Positions 21,951 to 34,971 of a stretch of 64,000 nt of DNA are shown one piece after another. Numbering within the stretch: the first letter of the stretch is position 1; each line of letters opens with the position of its first letter. The translations under genes were made by a program, and so were the position numbers. The notes under the pieces are model-generated. The model did no database searches, was not told the DNA's origin, and saw only the letters and a program-made list of their open reading frames with translations. Origin of the DNA: Choristoneura fumiferana (lineage: Eukaryota > Arthropoda > Insecta > Lepidoptera > Tortricidae); assembly GCF_025370935.1 (NCBI RefSeq), contig NC_133481.1, positions 4,980,694 through 5,044,693 on the forward strand. Direction: 5' to 3'.

Positions 21951-24900
21951 TTTTGTTTAAAGGGTTGCAAGGAGACGGTCGTGTAAAAGTAATTACATTT
22001 TAACATTTATTAAAACATATATGTTGAATTAAATATCTTTACCTTGTATCTTCGCTTGTTTGCTTGTAGGTACTCGTAGCACCTATATCAATCAATCATT
22101 TAAAACTTACGTGGCTTGCGTTCGTTCGTTACGTACATGTAAAAATTACCATCATAATGTTCACCACTACAATAGAAACTCCATTAAGTTATATTTATAT
22201 TACCTACCTAAAACATTTGGCTTATTGAGAAAATGTCAAGATATTATTGTTTTTATTTGTATTTTTCTTACAAGAATATTTGAAGCAGCAGTCAAATATT
22301 ATTCAATGTCTGTAATGTCTAAATTAAAATTGCGTATAATTTAAATCTGTCGCTTGTTACTCTTGGAGTTATTACATCGCCTAACTCTCACTTTATTTTT
22401 AAATCGTAGAACTTAATTATTAACTACTTAAATTCTATAATGAATGTTTAAGAAAGTTGTGTTAAATAAGGGAGCAAATTAACCTGGAAAATCTTGTTCC
22501 TCTCGGAAAAAACCGATAAAAAAATATTTAATACATGTATAATTTGTGTATACTAAGTTGTTAACTATATGTAAATGAGCAAAAGTGAATAAAACATCAG
22601 CTTTTGAAAGGATAGACAGCATGACATTTTGATAAAAAAAAATAGATTGAAACGATTATTTTCCTTAATATAAAATTATAAGCGCTCAGCTCAATAAAAA
22701 AAATAGGTACGGCGTAAATACTAAAATAATATATTGATGAAATAAAATAAATATTGTAAAAAAATATTATTTTAAAGTTATCTAGCAATTTATACTACTT
22801 GGATATTTGGAGTAATCAGGATCAAATAGTAAGTAATAATGTTAAGTTTTATTCCTGCATATTATTACATACATAAAATAACAAAAAAAAAGAACAACAT
22901 TTATTTCTTCGCTAAACTCACCTGTTTATATCGCATACGAAATTTACATCTTATATGTAGATAGCATAGACACCAATATAATCCAGAGTATAATTTACTA
23001 ATTTTACGTTTAAACTATTTAAGTATCAAACAAAATTCCTTATAATTAGATATGTGAATTTATTTGATATGTTTTGTATTGATATTCGTTAGAGTGGTTG
23101 TTGTATTACATACAATTACTCTAATTCAATACTAAAGTTTCTAATGATATTTTTTTTAATTTACACAGCACAAGTCCGGGGGTTCATCACTCTTAAGAGT
23201 TTTCATCACAGACATTTTACTTTTTATTTTTGGTTAAAGACTTTTTACGTTTGTTTTTGGTTGTCTATGGTCCGTTTTGCGCGGGAAAATGCCTTAAGAG
23301 TGATGCGCCCCCGGCGGACGCACCACGTGACTGCCGTGCACAAGTTTTGTGTTTACATCCCCCTAGCCATCTGACTCCGCGCCCCGCACCCCTCCCTTGC
23401 CGGAAAATGAAGCCATACTGTTTTACGAAAGGTTTGCTCCGTTTTCGGAAGTTTTGTTATACAACAGGGGTAAAAAAGCATTGGCTTGTTTAATGGTAAG
23501 CAACCTCTTTAGTGCAGCCTAAAAGCGCTTGCTGTATCAGTAACGGTTGCATTGAGACGTGACGTGACAGAATAGACTCATTGCGCAGGCAGCAAAAGTG
23601 AGTTATTTAACTGCCAGTATTCTATTGAATGTTATAGATGATACTTTGCAAAGTAAGCAGTACTTCGCGTTGCCCGGCAACCCGCCAGTTGGTCTGGAAA
23701 CGAAGATAAGAAGCTTTGGGCTATAAAATAGATTTTTCGCACAGGGGGAAAGCGGCTTATAACATAAGTACAAAGTTGTGCAAGCAAATAACCGTTTCAT
23801 TAATCATATTACGAGTATTAACAGATAATAAGTGAAGTCTAAAAGCGAGAAATGCAGTTGGATTAAGAAATATGGGATTGATTTACATAGTGTCCCTTTT
23901 AAAATTTTAAACGTAGTTTAGAAATGACTTTTAAACTATATTGCAATCCGATCCAATTTATGACAAGCATAAACAAAGACGACATCTCTAGGCTAGTCTA
24001 TGCTACTACAGATTATACACATGTTTCAATCAAGAAATAACGTCAGATTTTGACGAAGAAATTGAAATCAAGCGAATTTTGGTGAAACAAGTGATTAGAC
24101 ATTTAGTTAAAAGACACGAATTATAGATAAATGTGTTATTGATTCGATCCAGTGGGTGTTTATATTATAAGAAATTTGAAATCGGTTTGTTTACACTTTT
24201 AATATCAGGATTTGTTACAATATCCTTGATCAGTCGGGTAAAAATCGAAAAGCTATAATAAAAGAGGAAAATATGAACTATGTAAGACAGTGCGTTTGCG
24301 CCTTCATCTATCAAAAGGAGTCGGATAGATTTTCGTAATTCCACAGTTTATGTAATGAAAATAAACATTATTCCGTATTTTTTTTTCGTTGCGAATTTTT
24401 CCATTTTAATTAGGGGGCAATTTTTGCGCGATGCATGTTTATATTCGAAATGTCACACTTGTTGACGTGACAACTATCACAGGACCGCTTCTCTCTCGTA
24501 TCAAATTATTGTCTGGGATACCTACATAGCTCGTCGAAAAAAACACAAAAAATTAATTAAGTACGATCTGGAGGTCAATACTGAACTGAACTTAAATTTA
24601 TTGCAACATCGCTTCACAGCACTTAAACAACGTATGCTTACTTTTTTCGTTTGTATAAAAAATACACCATGTATACACTGACAGAAATGTAGTTATTTAT
24701 AGTAAAAAGAAGAATTGCGTGGATTTATTGAAGCAGCAACGTGGCGTGTGACTAATAGTAACAGGGCCTGTTAATGGTGGAAATGCATTAGTCAAACATG
24801 GCACCCGGGTTCACTATCTTTATCCATCTTTACAGCTAAAACATTTACCTTTCATGGGACCATTTATAGGCATAATTTGCGTTGGAACTGACAGCATTTA

Positions 24901-25273
24901 TCTTTTAATTGTTACTGCATTGCTGGAATATTATCAGATTAAACAGAGTCGGATTGGCGCTCTGAGTGCTCTGTAGAAATTTATTTAAGCATTAACTTTA
25001 ATGATTGAAACAAAAGATGAACAAAAATTTTGTCAATTTAACTTGTAGCTCATGCACTGTTTTGTTTGTAAAATATAAAATAGCCGTACAAAATCCCTTC
25101 TTAGTGCATCTTCAAGATACTGATTGTATCCTTATGTCCAACAAATTTCAGGTCTCTAGCTCTAGTAGTTTAGGTTGCAGGTTTATCTCACCTAACAGTC
25201 AATCAGAGTACTATATGTATATTAGGTAGGTATAAGATATGCACACGGCTTCCCTCCCGTAGATGAATAATAA
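21951..25273. other. AT-rich intergenic stretch
   Basis: Apart from a MITE at 23174-23319 I recognise nothing. The frames at 22060-22344 and 25005-25229 have no family resemblance. Confidence 0.4.
23174..23319. mobile_element. MITE with GTCCGGGGG-CATCACTCTTAAG ends
   Basis: GTCCGGGGGTTCATCACTCT with TAAG at the left pairs with CTTAAGAGTGATGCGCCCCC followed by GGCGGAC at the right (about 22 of 27). The GC-rich right flank is not explained. Confidence 0.55.
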
Positions 25274-25575
25274 AACCGGCCAAGACCATGTCGGACAAAT
25301 CTAAGATAGGTTTCCGTAGCCGTTGCGAAAAAATCAAGTACTTAATATTTTTCTATTAATTTTGCATTTTGTATGGAATCTTCAAAGTTTAGGTATACTT
25401 TATAACTTCGGTTGGTATTTACTCTTAAACTACTTATAATTCAGAAGCAAACTTAACCGGTATATTTTTCCTTGTACATTTGATATATTTACTACCACCA
25501 TGAATTAAAAAATAATTCAAACCGATACTTTAGGTTTTAGACGCTCGATTTTAATAAAAAGTTAACTCTACCATT
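25274..25575 (+). repeat. GGTTCCGTA repeat family, copy 4, 3'-deleted
   Basis: CCGGCCAAGACCATGTCGGA, TTTCCGTAGCCGTTGCGAAA and TTTAGGTATACTTTATAAC follow copy 1. The second half is absent. Confidence 0.7.
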
Positions 25576-26245
25576 CTTTCAGCCTAAGCCTAAATTATAC
25601 GTCAGACTGTAAAGGTCAAGTGAATCATGTTTTTCCATCGTATTATCGGATAAGTTTGTAGATTGTCTTGCTTTCTCAATTGGTTTTAGTAAAATTCAGT
25701 AAGCTAGTTCAGAAAGCAAAACTGTAACTCAGTCATCCAAATCCCAACCTTAGTCTACAAGATATTTATCCGCTCACATTGTTTCTAAAATAGCTTTTAA
25801 ATCCCTAGGGATATATCCAGGCCCATCTTCTTGCTCTCAATACTTGTTGCACGGAGATTTAGGCCCCTTGAGCATTAGATAAATTTTAAATCCACGATTA
25901 AACACTTGAAACAATTGTGCAAAAAGCAATTAAATCCGTGCGGGACTTTCCAGAAATAATAGTAGACAGTTAATTACATAAAACATGTCTTTCATGCGAA
26001 AAAAATTAAATCTAATTCCTTTGTTAGTGACTAGAATCTGTGAAGATCAATGATCGAAATACTTGTCAGGTCCACTGTCCAAAATAATGTCTATTATGTT
26101 CTCCACATTCCTTCACCTACAGTTTACGTAATTACTAACTTATTAATTATGTGTTTTAACCGAAAAACTTCTTTACGGCTTGCTTAATTTTTCCGTTCGT
26201 TTTTTTGTATCTATTAATTTATTTTATGCATAAGTAAAGCACAAG

Positions 26246-26401
26246 GGCGACCGAGCTTCGCTCTAACTAAAACTCGAAAACAAGCGTTTTCCCATATTTA
26301 GATAAGAAAAAGCTAGACCGATTGTTCATCCCCGAACCCCTACATACCAAATTTTCATCGAAATAAAGCTGTTTTTGAGATCCTTGAAATAAATAAATAT
26401 T
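26246..26401 (+). repeat. GAGCTTCGCTC-family repeat abutting a LINE
   Basis: Same block order as 10003-10195. It runs directly into the reverse-transcriptase frame at 26402, so the LINE inserted at or into its 3' end, or picked it up. Confidence 0.6.
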
Positions 26402-27328
26402 TTTGGTCCGACACTATTCTTGGTATATATTAATGATCTGACGGCTCTGTCTCTTGATGGGGGTCGTGTGTTTTCGTATGCTGACGACACAGTGGTGGTT
26501 TTCGTGGATAGCACTTGGGAAGCAGTATATGAAAAAGCTGATATAGGTCTACAGAAAATAGCTACATGGCTTAAAAATAACCTACTTACACTTAATACTA
26601 ACAAGACCAACTACATGTGTTTCTCGAAGTATGATAATATGCAGCCGCCGGTGGACCTGAAGCTGAAAATTCATAACTGTGACCTATACGACACTAGTAG
26701 TTGTAACTGTTATATAGTGAAAAAGGTCTCCACAACCAAATATCTTGGGTTGATCCTGGACCAACGTCTCTCTTGGCATAACCACATTGAATATCTAAAT
26801 GGGAGGATTAGAAAGCTGGTATGGATCTTTAAAATATTAAAACACGTCACCTCCACAAACCTAATTAAACAAGTATATACCGCACTAGCCCAGTCCATTA
26901 TGACCTACTGCATCCCAATTTGGGGTGGGGCTAGTAAATCAAAATTCTTAGAGGTTGAAAGAGCGCAGAGGTGTCTCCTCAAAGTTATGTTTTCTAAACC
27001 ATATAGATTCCCTACCTCTGAGTTGTATGGAGAAAGTGACTTACTATCCATAAGAAAACTGTTCGTAGTTAGTACTATAATAAAATTACATAAGACCCTA
27101 AAGTATGAGCCACCTGCTGTTACCCGTAGGAGGAGGGATGTTGTTCCATGGCCCTCTACAAATTCCAAGTTTGCTAGGAGACAATTTGGTTATCAATCGG
27201 CTAGACTGTATAATTTTGTTAATAAGGAACTAAATATTTACCCTTTACAAATTTCTGACTGTAAGATAACTGTAACATTGTGGCTAAAAAAGCTAAGTTA
27301 TGAGGAAACCGAAGCGATACTGTCTTAA
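26402..27328 (+). pseudogene. LINE ORF2 fragment: C-terminal half of reverse transcriptase
   Basis: The frame opens without an ATG at FGPTLFLVYINDLT, the conserved segment just before the catalytic YADDT box (SYADDTVVVF). It then reads LQKIATWLKNNLLTLNTNKT, the thumb region and a stop at 27326-27328. About 300 residues are intact, with no internal stop. Endonuclease and the first half of the RT are missing, as expected of 5' truncation during target-primed reverse transcription. It looks like the CR1/jockey/Daphne group; the exact clade is not determined. Confidence 0.88.
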
Positions 27329-27712
<384 letters not shown>

Positions 27713-28261
27713 TTTCATTTTTCATTTTCATACCGGGTGTGCCCTGTAAGAGGAGCAAAAATTAAAACCCAGGTTCTGCTACTCAAATAGAACTTCTTTA
27801 GTTCTGCAACATTCAAAAATTAAGTAATTTTACCATTAAGCTTATTCCAAACAAATTAAATGGTATTTTTAATTTACGGCATCCTACCTTAACTTGTAGA
27901 ACTAAATTAGCTCAAGATGAAGAGTGGGAGCTGTGGTTTAATTTTTTGCTCCTTGTATACACAAGATTTTTAGTACCTTATTAGTTATTTGCAGTAGCTT
28001 ATCCCGGTCTACATATATTCCGTACCAAATGTTTTTCTGGAAATAAAGTAACTTAAAAAAATATCCAAGATAGAGTATTAGTATACATATGTACCTATAT
28101 AGTATTAGTAATACAGAGAAATAGTATAAGAGTATTAGTATTATAATTATAAGTAGCGGGTGCGATAGCTTCAGAGATTACCTCTATATCCTAACTAACA
28201 AAAATAAATTCAAAAAGATCATTAAAAAATATTTGTTAGAAACTCATACATAACACAGTAA

Positions 28262-28590
28262 CAAGCAGGAAAATACAGTGGTCTCGGTGCCGAATATGAT
28301 TTTGTACCTTTCGGCGTCGAGACCCTTGGTCCGTGGGGCCCTGGCGCTCTGAGTCTCTTCAAAGATCTATCAAAGAGACTCAGAGATACCACAGGAGACC
28401 GAAGAGCTGGCAGTTTCCTCGCTCAACGCATCAGTCTTGCGATCCAGCGGGGAAATGCTGCCATCTTTGGTACCATACCGCAGGGTCCATTTTTAGATTT
28501 ATTATAGTTTTAGTTTATTTAATTTTATTGTAGCTAATATACCTTTTTTATAGTTGGACCTGTATTGTTCTGGAAATAAATTATATTTAT
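28262..28590 (+). pseudogene. Retroelement polyprotein C-terminus (LGPWGPGALSLF family)
   Basis: In frame: VETLGPWGPGALSLFKDLSK, RLRDTTGDRRAGSFLAQRIS and LAIQRGNAAIFGTIP, then AT-rich 3' sequence to AAATAAATTATATTTA. It matches the minus-strand fragment at 4815-5035. Such tails occur in LINE-like polyproteins; the clade is not identified. Confidence 0.6.
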
Positions 28591-28862
28591 TTACCCATAT
28601 AACACAGTAACATAACTAAATTACATAATGTACTTATTTAATACTTATATTCATAGATACTGTATCCTGCAGGCAAACAGTTTTGCAGGGCTATGTATGT
28701 ACAAAAAAACTCTGTGAAGGTATACCAAACAAATTTATTTTCATTTATTTTTTTCATCCCACAAATTTACTGAGCGGCAAAAAATCTGGCCCTCAAATTT
28801 ATACAGAAATAGGTAATTTTGTATGTACCGTGGGCCAAATTTTGTGCCGCTGAGTGTACCTA

Positions 28863-29066
28863 AATGAGAAAGTTTGTAAGCCTGTTTGTTCGTTACTTCA
28901 TCACGTCTAAACCGCTGAACCGATTTAGATGAAATTCGGTATACAGATAGTTTGAGTCCCGGGGAAAGATATACAGGATAGTTCTTATAACGGAAATCGC
29001 ATAGTTTAAGCGGAACAGCGATAACCGAATTCTACATGGACGGAGTCGCGGGTCACATCTAGTTCA
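28863..29066 (-). mobile_element. LINE 3' tail on minus strand
   Basis: Reverse of the CTAGCTGTTGCCCGCGAC type: AAACCGCTGAACCGATTTAG, GATGAAATTCGG, and GGACGGAGTCGCGGG at the right end. Confidence 0.65.
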
Positions 29067-31108
29067 AACATAAATTATATATATATTATATGCTCTAAAA
29101 AATGGGTCTTCGACTTTTCATCATAATCAGTGCTGTAAAAAATAAATGAAATTGTAACAAAACCACGGGGTCTCTGCTAGATTTAATTAAACCCACAACC
29201 CTTTTACCGCATGCTGAGTTGTGAAATATTTGCCGTACCCAAGTTATTTCTACTAATTTTATTACGCAAAAAGGCATTTTTACAGTTTGAAACTCTGCGG
29301 GAATTCCTTATTTATACTTATTGGCGACAAAGTGCTCTCAAAATTAGGATTTATTTTATTTATTTTCACCTGAGCACCTAGCTCTAAAAAGCCTCTTGCT
29401 CCTTCGAAATCTGCGTGAAAAAGCGGTTTATTTTTCAGCTAGCATGGAATAGCTAGTATGAATTCAATTTCAGTTCAATAAATTTCCTTCGTTGTTAGTC
29501 AAAAATATAAGGCATGCCTACAGCAAGAAAATAGTCAGATATAGATATAGGTAGATACCTACATACATGTTATTTATTTTAATTTTAGGTAACTTAGGTA
29601 AGTACATACCTACTTCTGTCGAGGTAAACAAGTGACATGTAATGAAGTTGCCGGATATACCACTTTGAATCGCACATTAAAAGCCGACATAATTATACTT
29701 TACAGACAAAACCTTGATAACGAGGCAATTACTAACGTTTTCAGCCCACTCCTCAAAGGTAGCAATTAGAGTAGCTTTGCCTAAGAGGCTTTAGTTCGAT
29801 TCGAAGGCGTGGGCGCAGCAATACCCAACACAAAAGGAAACCGATGGAATGCTATCATGGTAGGTACCTACCTGTTAATTTTCGTCGAGTCTAAATTTGC
29901 AAAGTACTTAATGACAATTTCAATGAGCTGGAAAAGATTTTTGTAAGAATTATAATCACCAATTCAAATTTGACATCTCTGCAAACATTAGGTAAGGTAA
30001 ACGTCCGAGTGCTCGACAAGCTAATGTCCATGGTTGACACGCTGCTGTCACCTCTATTGCTAATCATATAAAAATAAAAATGCCATCCATAAAGCAGTTT
30101 TAAATTGACTCCAAATATTCATTCAGTTATGCCTAAGCATTTGAAAAAAATAAAAATCCCATAAAAAAGTTTCTAAGTGAGAAACGTAATGGATATAAAA
30201 TAAGTTCCTGTTAATACATAATTTTACTTTTAATACAAGCTTTTTTGCTGACTTGCATTGTGATCCAATTGACTTATGTATACCAAATTTGAAATCAATC
30301 CGACCACCCGATACCCCTCCCTAACTTTCATTGTCGAAGCGTTACACATTTCCATGGCAAAGCCGAAGCAAAATCGCTTACATCTTTCACTAATCCTGAA
30401 CGTCCTGTTGTCTTATTTTGTAAACATTGAGCAAGCCGGTGGGAATCGGATTCTATAGACTTTTTTTTTCTACACTGACACTGCTAAGTAGTGCTAAGCC
30501 TGGAGCATTAAATCATAGGGGCATTAAAATACTACGGATGATCAGGATCGAAATAAGTAATTTTATTTATTTACTTCATAGCAAAGATATTTGTATGAAT
30601 ATGACTCTTTACCCTATTGCCCGAAGAAGGCTTATTGAACAGAAAAGTTGTAAATGATAGTTTATATTTTGAAATTATAAGCCGCAGTTTGATTACCCGC
30701 CCACATTCGACTCAATGAAGCAGAACCTTTTGAAACCCGTCTTATTAAGAGTTGCCTTTTCAATGTTTACAGCCCGAGGACAAATTATTAATACGACGTA
30801 TTCATCGCCATGGTGAACTGAATGCGAGAATAATCTTCATGGGGTTCGGCAGAAAAATAGATGGGGGCGGGACAACGGTCTCGTTACGCTCCATCCGGCG
30901 GAAGTCGGCTCGTGATGCATTGTCGTCGCGAGGGTGGACAGTTTTTATTTTCATCGCAAACATTAATGATAATATCGCACGGTATTGACGGAATGTCAAC
31001 AGACTGTTTTTGGCGGATATTGGATTGGCTTATTCCTGAGGTTTATTCCCATTACTCGGCCTCGCCGATGATGATCATATACTTAGGGAAAAATTCTTCC
31101 ATGTTTCA
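29067..31108. other. Intergenic, no gene recognised
   Basis: Composition rises in CpG at 30.78-31.0 kb, with two overlapping open frames on opposite strands, but neither shows a known domain or clear splice sites. Confidence 0.35.
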
Positions 31109-31413
31109 CTTCATCATCCCAGCCTATATAAGTCCCACTGCAGGGCACAGGCCTCCCCTCAGAATGAGAGGGCTTGGGCAGTAGTTCCCACGCGAGCCCG
31201 GTGCGGATTGGGAACTTCACACACACCATTGAATTGCTTCGCAGGTTTGTGCAGGTTTCCTCACGATGTTTTCCTTCACCGTAAAGCTCGTGGTAAATTT
31301 CAAATGTAATTCCGCACATGACTTTCGAAAAACTCAGAGGTGCGAGCCGGGGTTTGAACCCACGAACCTCTGCTTGAGAGGCCATAGGTTAAACCACTCG
31401 GCCACCACGGCTT
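31109..31413 (-). mobile_element. Full-length tRNA-derived SINE
   Basis: On the minus strand: head GTGGTGGCCGAGTGGTTTAA (A-box) and GGGTTCAAACCCC (B-box), body with GAGCTTTACGGTGAAGG, CCTGCAGTGGGACTTATATA and a GGGATGATGA tail. Related to copies at 3280, 21790 and 43975. The (GATGA)n end resembles RTE tails and suggests mobilisation by an RTE LINE. Confidence 0.85.
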
Positions 31414-31684
31414 CCATATGATAAAATAACCATAAAATATGTAGCTATGCTAAATTTCATGACTTGGTCCAGTGATTTGAGCATTTCTCAAAAACGTGAC
31501 AAAAAATAATTTTGATATTTTGGGACACTGTTTTGATTAAAAGTTTCCCAAAATATTTTTTATGGCAACCTTCTTTTCCGTTATGGTATATGGAAAAAGA
31601 AAAGAAAATTTCCATACCAGTCTTTGGGAGTATAAATCTAATCAGGTAAGCTCAGTACGATTTACTCTACCTAGAGTCGAAAAT

Positions 31685-32403
31685 GTAAATGGTATTTTTT
31701 TTTAGAAATGTTACCTACACATTTTTACTTTGTTTTTCTCCATTCCTTACCATTACCACAAATTATATCACTCATAATTATTTCGGAGCGTAACATCACC
31801 TGTTAATAATCAGTTACATGCCAACAAATAATTACGATATCCTGAAATAATCATTGCTTCAACACACCAAACATTTGCGGCTACCATGACTCCTATAACC
31901 CTAACAACACAGTTGATTTTCGCTGCATTACTGCTTAATTTTATTTAGTTTTTCGCTACCAAGACAAAGTTTTGATTTGCGTAGGGTAGAGTGTTTTTTG
32001 CTTGCTTGTTAAGGTTGGCTTTATGGGGATGGTTGTTGATGATGGAAAAATATGGGAAAGTAATAATGCGAATGCACCGAGGTGTCTTTTCGGTCCGAGC
32101 CCCCCGGGAAATCACGGTAATCCGCGACGTCGACAACGCGTCTACTAAATCTCTGTCGAATCTAGTGAGGCGCTAACATCGATAAGGTTATTTTTGGTCG
32201 ATATCTACCCCTTTTATACATTTCCCAAGTTTTAAGTAAGTAAGGGCGAGGCCTTGGGGGAGGCCTATGTCCAGCAGTGGACGCCTTTCGGCTGACATGA
32301 TGGTGATGATGATGATGTAAGTAATGAATTAGTTTTAATTTAATGTCAAATTATATAATACGGGTATTTCCCACGTTATAAAATTAAAATATAGGTAAAG
32401 TTC
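31685..32403 (+). repeat. Left copy of a duplicated unique-looking block
   Basis: Aligns with 35227-35846 from GTAAATGGTATTTTTTTTTA to ATATAGGTAAAGTTC. The best conserved core is TTCGGTCCGAGCCCCCCGGG, AAATCACGGTAATCCGCGAC and GTCGACAACGCGT, about 300 bp almost unchanged. It is interrupted by an RTE tail at 32246-32317. Confidence 0.85.
32246..32317 (+). mobile_element. RTE-type LINE tail fragment
   Basis: GAGGCCTATGTCCAGCAGTG, GACGCC, GGCTGACATGATGG and a GATGATGATGATG tail, flanked by TAAGTAA on both sides. It is absent from the sister block at 35.7 kb, so the insertion came after the duplication. Confidence 0.8.
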
Positions 32404-32480
32404 AAAGTCAAAGTCAAAATCAAAATATCTTTATTCAATTTAGGCTATAACAAGCACTTATGAATGTCAAAAAAAAATCT
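32404..32480 (+). repeat. Left part of an older repeat split by the Penelope insertion
   Basis: CTTTATTCAATTTAGGCTAT and AACAAGCACTTATGAATGTC, continuing at 35175 with ACCACCGGTTCGGAAAAATC. The unbroken form is visible in the Siwi intron at 62917-63075. Confidence 0.75.
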
Positions 32481-32626
32481 ATGAACTAAAATAATTTCCT
32501 TGCTCACCCGCGACCTTACGATAGCTAAGCTTATGCAAAATATGCGTGTTCATGCAGTTCCTCCACCTCCACACTGTAAGATCACACACAAATCACACAA
32601 ACCCATCCATCACCACCACCACACTA

Positions 32627-32669
32627 CACTGACGCGTTTCGAACTCAAACAGAGCTCATCTTCAGAGTG
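32627..32669 (-). ncRNA. Hammerhead-like ribozyme motif in Penelope terminal repeat (left copy)
   Basis: Minus strand: CACT, CTGAAGA, a 6-bp stem II (GAGCTC/GAGTTC, loop TGTTT), GAAA, a minimal stem III (ACGCGT) and GTC followed by AGTG, which closes stem I. The layout matches minimal type I hammerheads known from Penelope-like elements. One extra base (T) after CTGAAGA departs from the consensus, so activity is uncertain. Confidence 0.5.
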
Positions 32670-32867
32670 ACACAACCGTACACCATGCTACCAGTTGTTA
32701 GACTAACGAACCACAACCACCGTTTTAACTTGTCACTGTAACTCCCCAAGTACCCACATACGTTTTATGAAACAAAACAAAACTACCCACAAATTATTAA
32801 TAAATTTTTTAACCGTCCTTCAAAACTACCTTGATTTTTTATTTATTTACTGTCAAGGCATGTTTTA

Positions 32868-33866
32868 TTAACTACCATTGCTGAAATTAGATCCAAGCCG
32901 TAGCAAGGGAGATGAAACTAAATTTACCTGCTCATTAATAATAGACCCCATACTGTTGTATCTAATTATCTCCATGCATTCTAAAACATCGAGACGAAAC
33001 CCCTTGCCACAATAATGTAACACTTCATACGAATCGGAGTCCGATAAAGAATGATTTAGTTCCAACAAATGTTTGGCAAAATTCGACTTATCAGGATGCT
33101 CATTCCTATATGCCGAAACATGCTCTTTAAATCTAGCATTAAAACTGCGTCCTGTCTGACCAACATATACTTTACTGCAGTCATTACAAGTGAGCTTGTA
33201 TACACCCGATCTAGTTCCTTTATCTACCTTCTCTTTGTGGTTACAAAGTTTAGAGTACAAAGAGTTGTTAGTCTTAAAGGCTACCTTAACATTGTTTGAT
33301 TTTAAAATACCACAAATTCTATCAGACAAACGACCAACGTATGAAATGCTACACCTATATTTGTTAGAAGACTGCGATGGTAACACGGCGTAAAGCATGC
33401 TATTCACTATCCGTGCCTGCTTCTTCTGAACCAAACTATTGACCATTGATTTAGTATAACCATTCGACAACGCTATCTGATAAATAGTATTTAACTCTAA
33501 ATCAAAATCTTCCCTAGAAAGAGGTACAGTTAACAATCTATGTACATAACAATGAAAAGCTGCTAATTTATGCTGCCACGGGTGATTAGATGATGCTGGT
33601 ATCACGGCATCTGTGTACGTGGGCTTTCGGTAAATTTTGAACTGGTGTTTATTATTAAATCTATTAATTGTCAAATCCAAAAAGTTTAACGAAAAATTTT
33701 CTTCTAATTCTTTTTTAAATTTTATTTTAACATGTTTGTTATTTAAACCATTCACAAACAAGTCGAGCTGTCTCATACTTCCCCTCCAGCACAGAATTAA
33801 ATCATCAACGTACCTATAATAATACACAATATTATTATTACCCACTATGTACCTATTTTCAAGGTA
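32868..33866 (-). pseudogene. Penelope-like ORF, left copy: RT C-terminus plus GIY-YIG endonuclease
   Basis: The 325-residue frame begins just before the catalytic YYRYVDDLIL box of the reverse transcriptase, and homology seems to extend a few codons further into YLENRYIV. The thumb region with KIYRKPTYTDAVIPASSNHP follows. The C-terminal third is a GIY-YIG nuclease (GVYKLTCNDCSKVYVGQTGR, SFNARFKEHVS). The combination defines Penelope-like elements. The first RT motifs are missing, so this copy cannot act alone. No internal stops, which implies recent arrival. Confidence 0.88.
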
Positions 33867-33882
33867 AAAAAAAAAAAAAAAT

Positions 33883-34732
33883 TAAAAAAGAATTAGAAGA
33901 AAATTTTTCGTTAAACTTTTTGGATTTGACAATCAATAGATTTAATAATAAACACCAGTTCAAAATTTACCGAAAGCCCACGTACACAGATGCCGTGATA
34001 CCAGCATCGTCTAATCACCCGTGGCAGCATAAATTAGCAGCTTTTCATTGTTATGTACATAGATTGTTAACTGTACCTCTTTCTAGGGAAGATTTTGATT
34101 TAGAGTTAAATACTATTTATCAGATAGCGTTGTCGAATGGTTATACTAAATCAATGGTCAATAGTTTGGTTCAGAAGAAGCAGGCACGGATAGTGAATAG
34201 CATGCTTTACGCCGTGTTACCATCGCAGTCTTCTAACAAATATAGGTGTAGCATTTCATACGTTGGTCGTTTGTCTGATAGAATTTGTGGTATTTTAAAA
34301 TCAAACAATGTTAAGGTAGCCTTTAAGACTAACAACTCTTTGTACTCTAAACTTTGTAACCACAAAGAGAAGGTAGATAAAGGAACTAGATCGGGTGTAT
34401 ACAAGCTCACTTGTAATGACTGCAGTAAAGTATATGTTGGTCAGACAGGACGCAGTTTTAATGCTAGATTTAAAGAGCATGTTTCGGCATATAGGAATGA
34501 GCATCCTGATAAGTCGAATTTTGCCAAACATTTGTTGGAACTAAATCATTCTTTATCGGACTCCGATTCGTATGAAGTGTTACATTATTGTGGCAAGGGG
34601 TTTCGTCTCGATGTTTTAGAATGCATGGAGATAATTAGATACAACAGTATGGGGTCTATTATTAATGAGCAGGTAAATTTAGTTTCATCTCCCTTGCTAC
34701 GGCTTGGATCTAATTTCAGCAATGGTAGTTAA
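33883..34732 (+). pseudogene. Penelope-like ORF, right copy: RT thumb plus GIY-YIG endonuclease
   Basis: Opens at IKKELEENFS without the YVDD box, then is residue for residue the same as the last 270 residues of the left copy, including the GIY-YIG segment and the ending SPLLRLGSNFSNGS. More 5'-truncated than its partner by about 150 bp. Confidence 0.88.
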
Positions 34733-34928
34733 TAAAACATGCCTTGACAGTAAATAAATAAAAATCAAGGTAGTTTTGAAGGACGGTTAAAAAATTTATT
34801 AATATTTGTGGGTAGTTTTGTTTTGTTTCATAAAACGTATGTGGGTACTTGGGGAGTTACAGTGACAAGTTAAAACGGTGGTTGTGGTTCGTTAGTCTAA
34901 CAACTGGTAGCATGGTGTACGGTTGTGT

Positions 34929-34971
34929 CACTCTGAAGATGAGCTCTGTTTGAGTTCGAAACGCGTCAGTG
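34929..34971 (+). ncRNA. Hammerhead-like ribozyme motif in Penelope terminal repeat (right copy)
   Basis: Same motif on the plus strand: stem I CACT (34929-34932) with AGTG (34968-34971), core CTGAAGA 34933-34939, stem II 34941-34946 with 34952-34957, GAAA 34958-34961, and predicted cleavage after GTC at 34967. Confidence 0.5.

Noticed and set aside
33069..34531. Open frames antisense to the Penelope copies
   Set aside because: Identical shadows appear in both arms because the arms are inverted copies; no independent signature.
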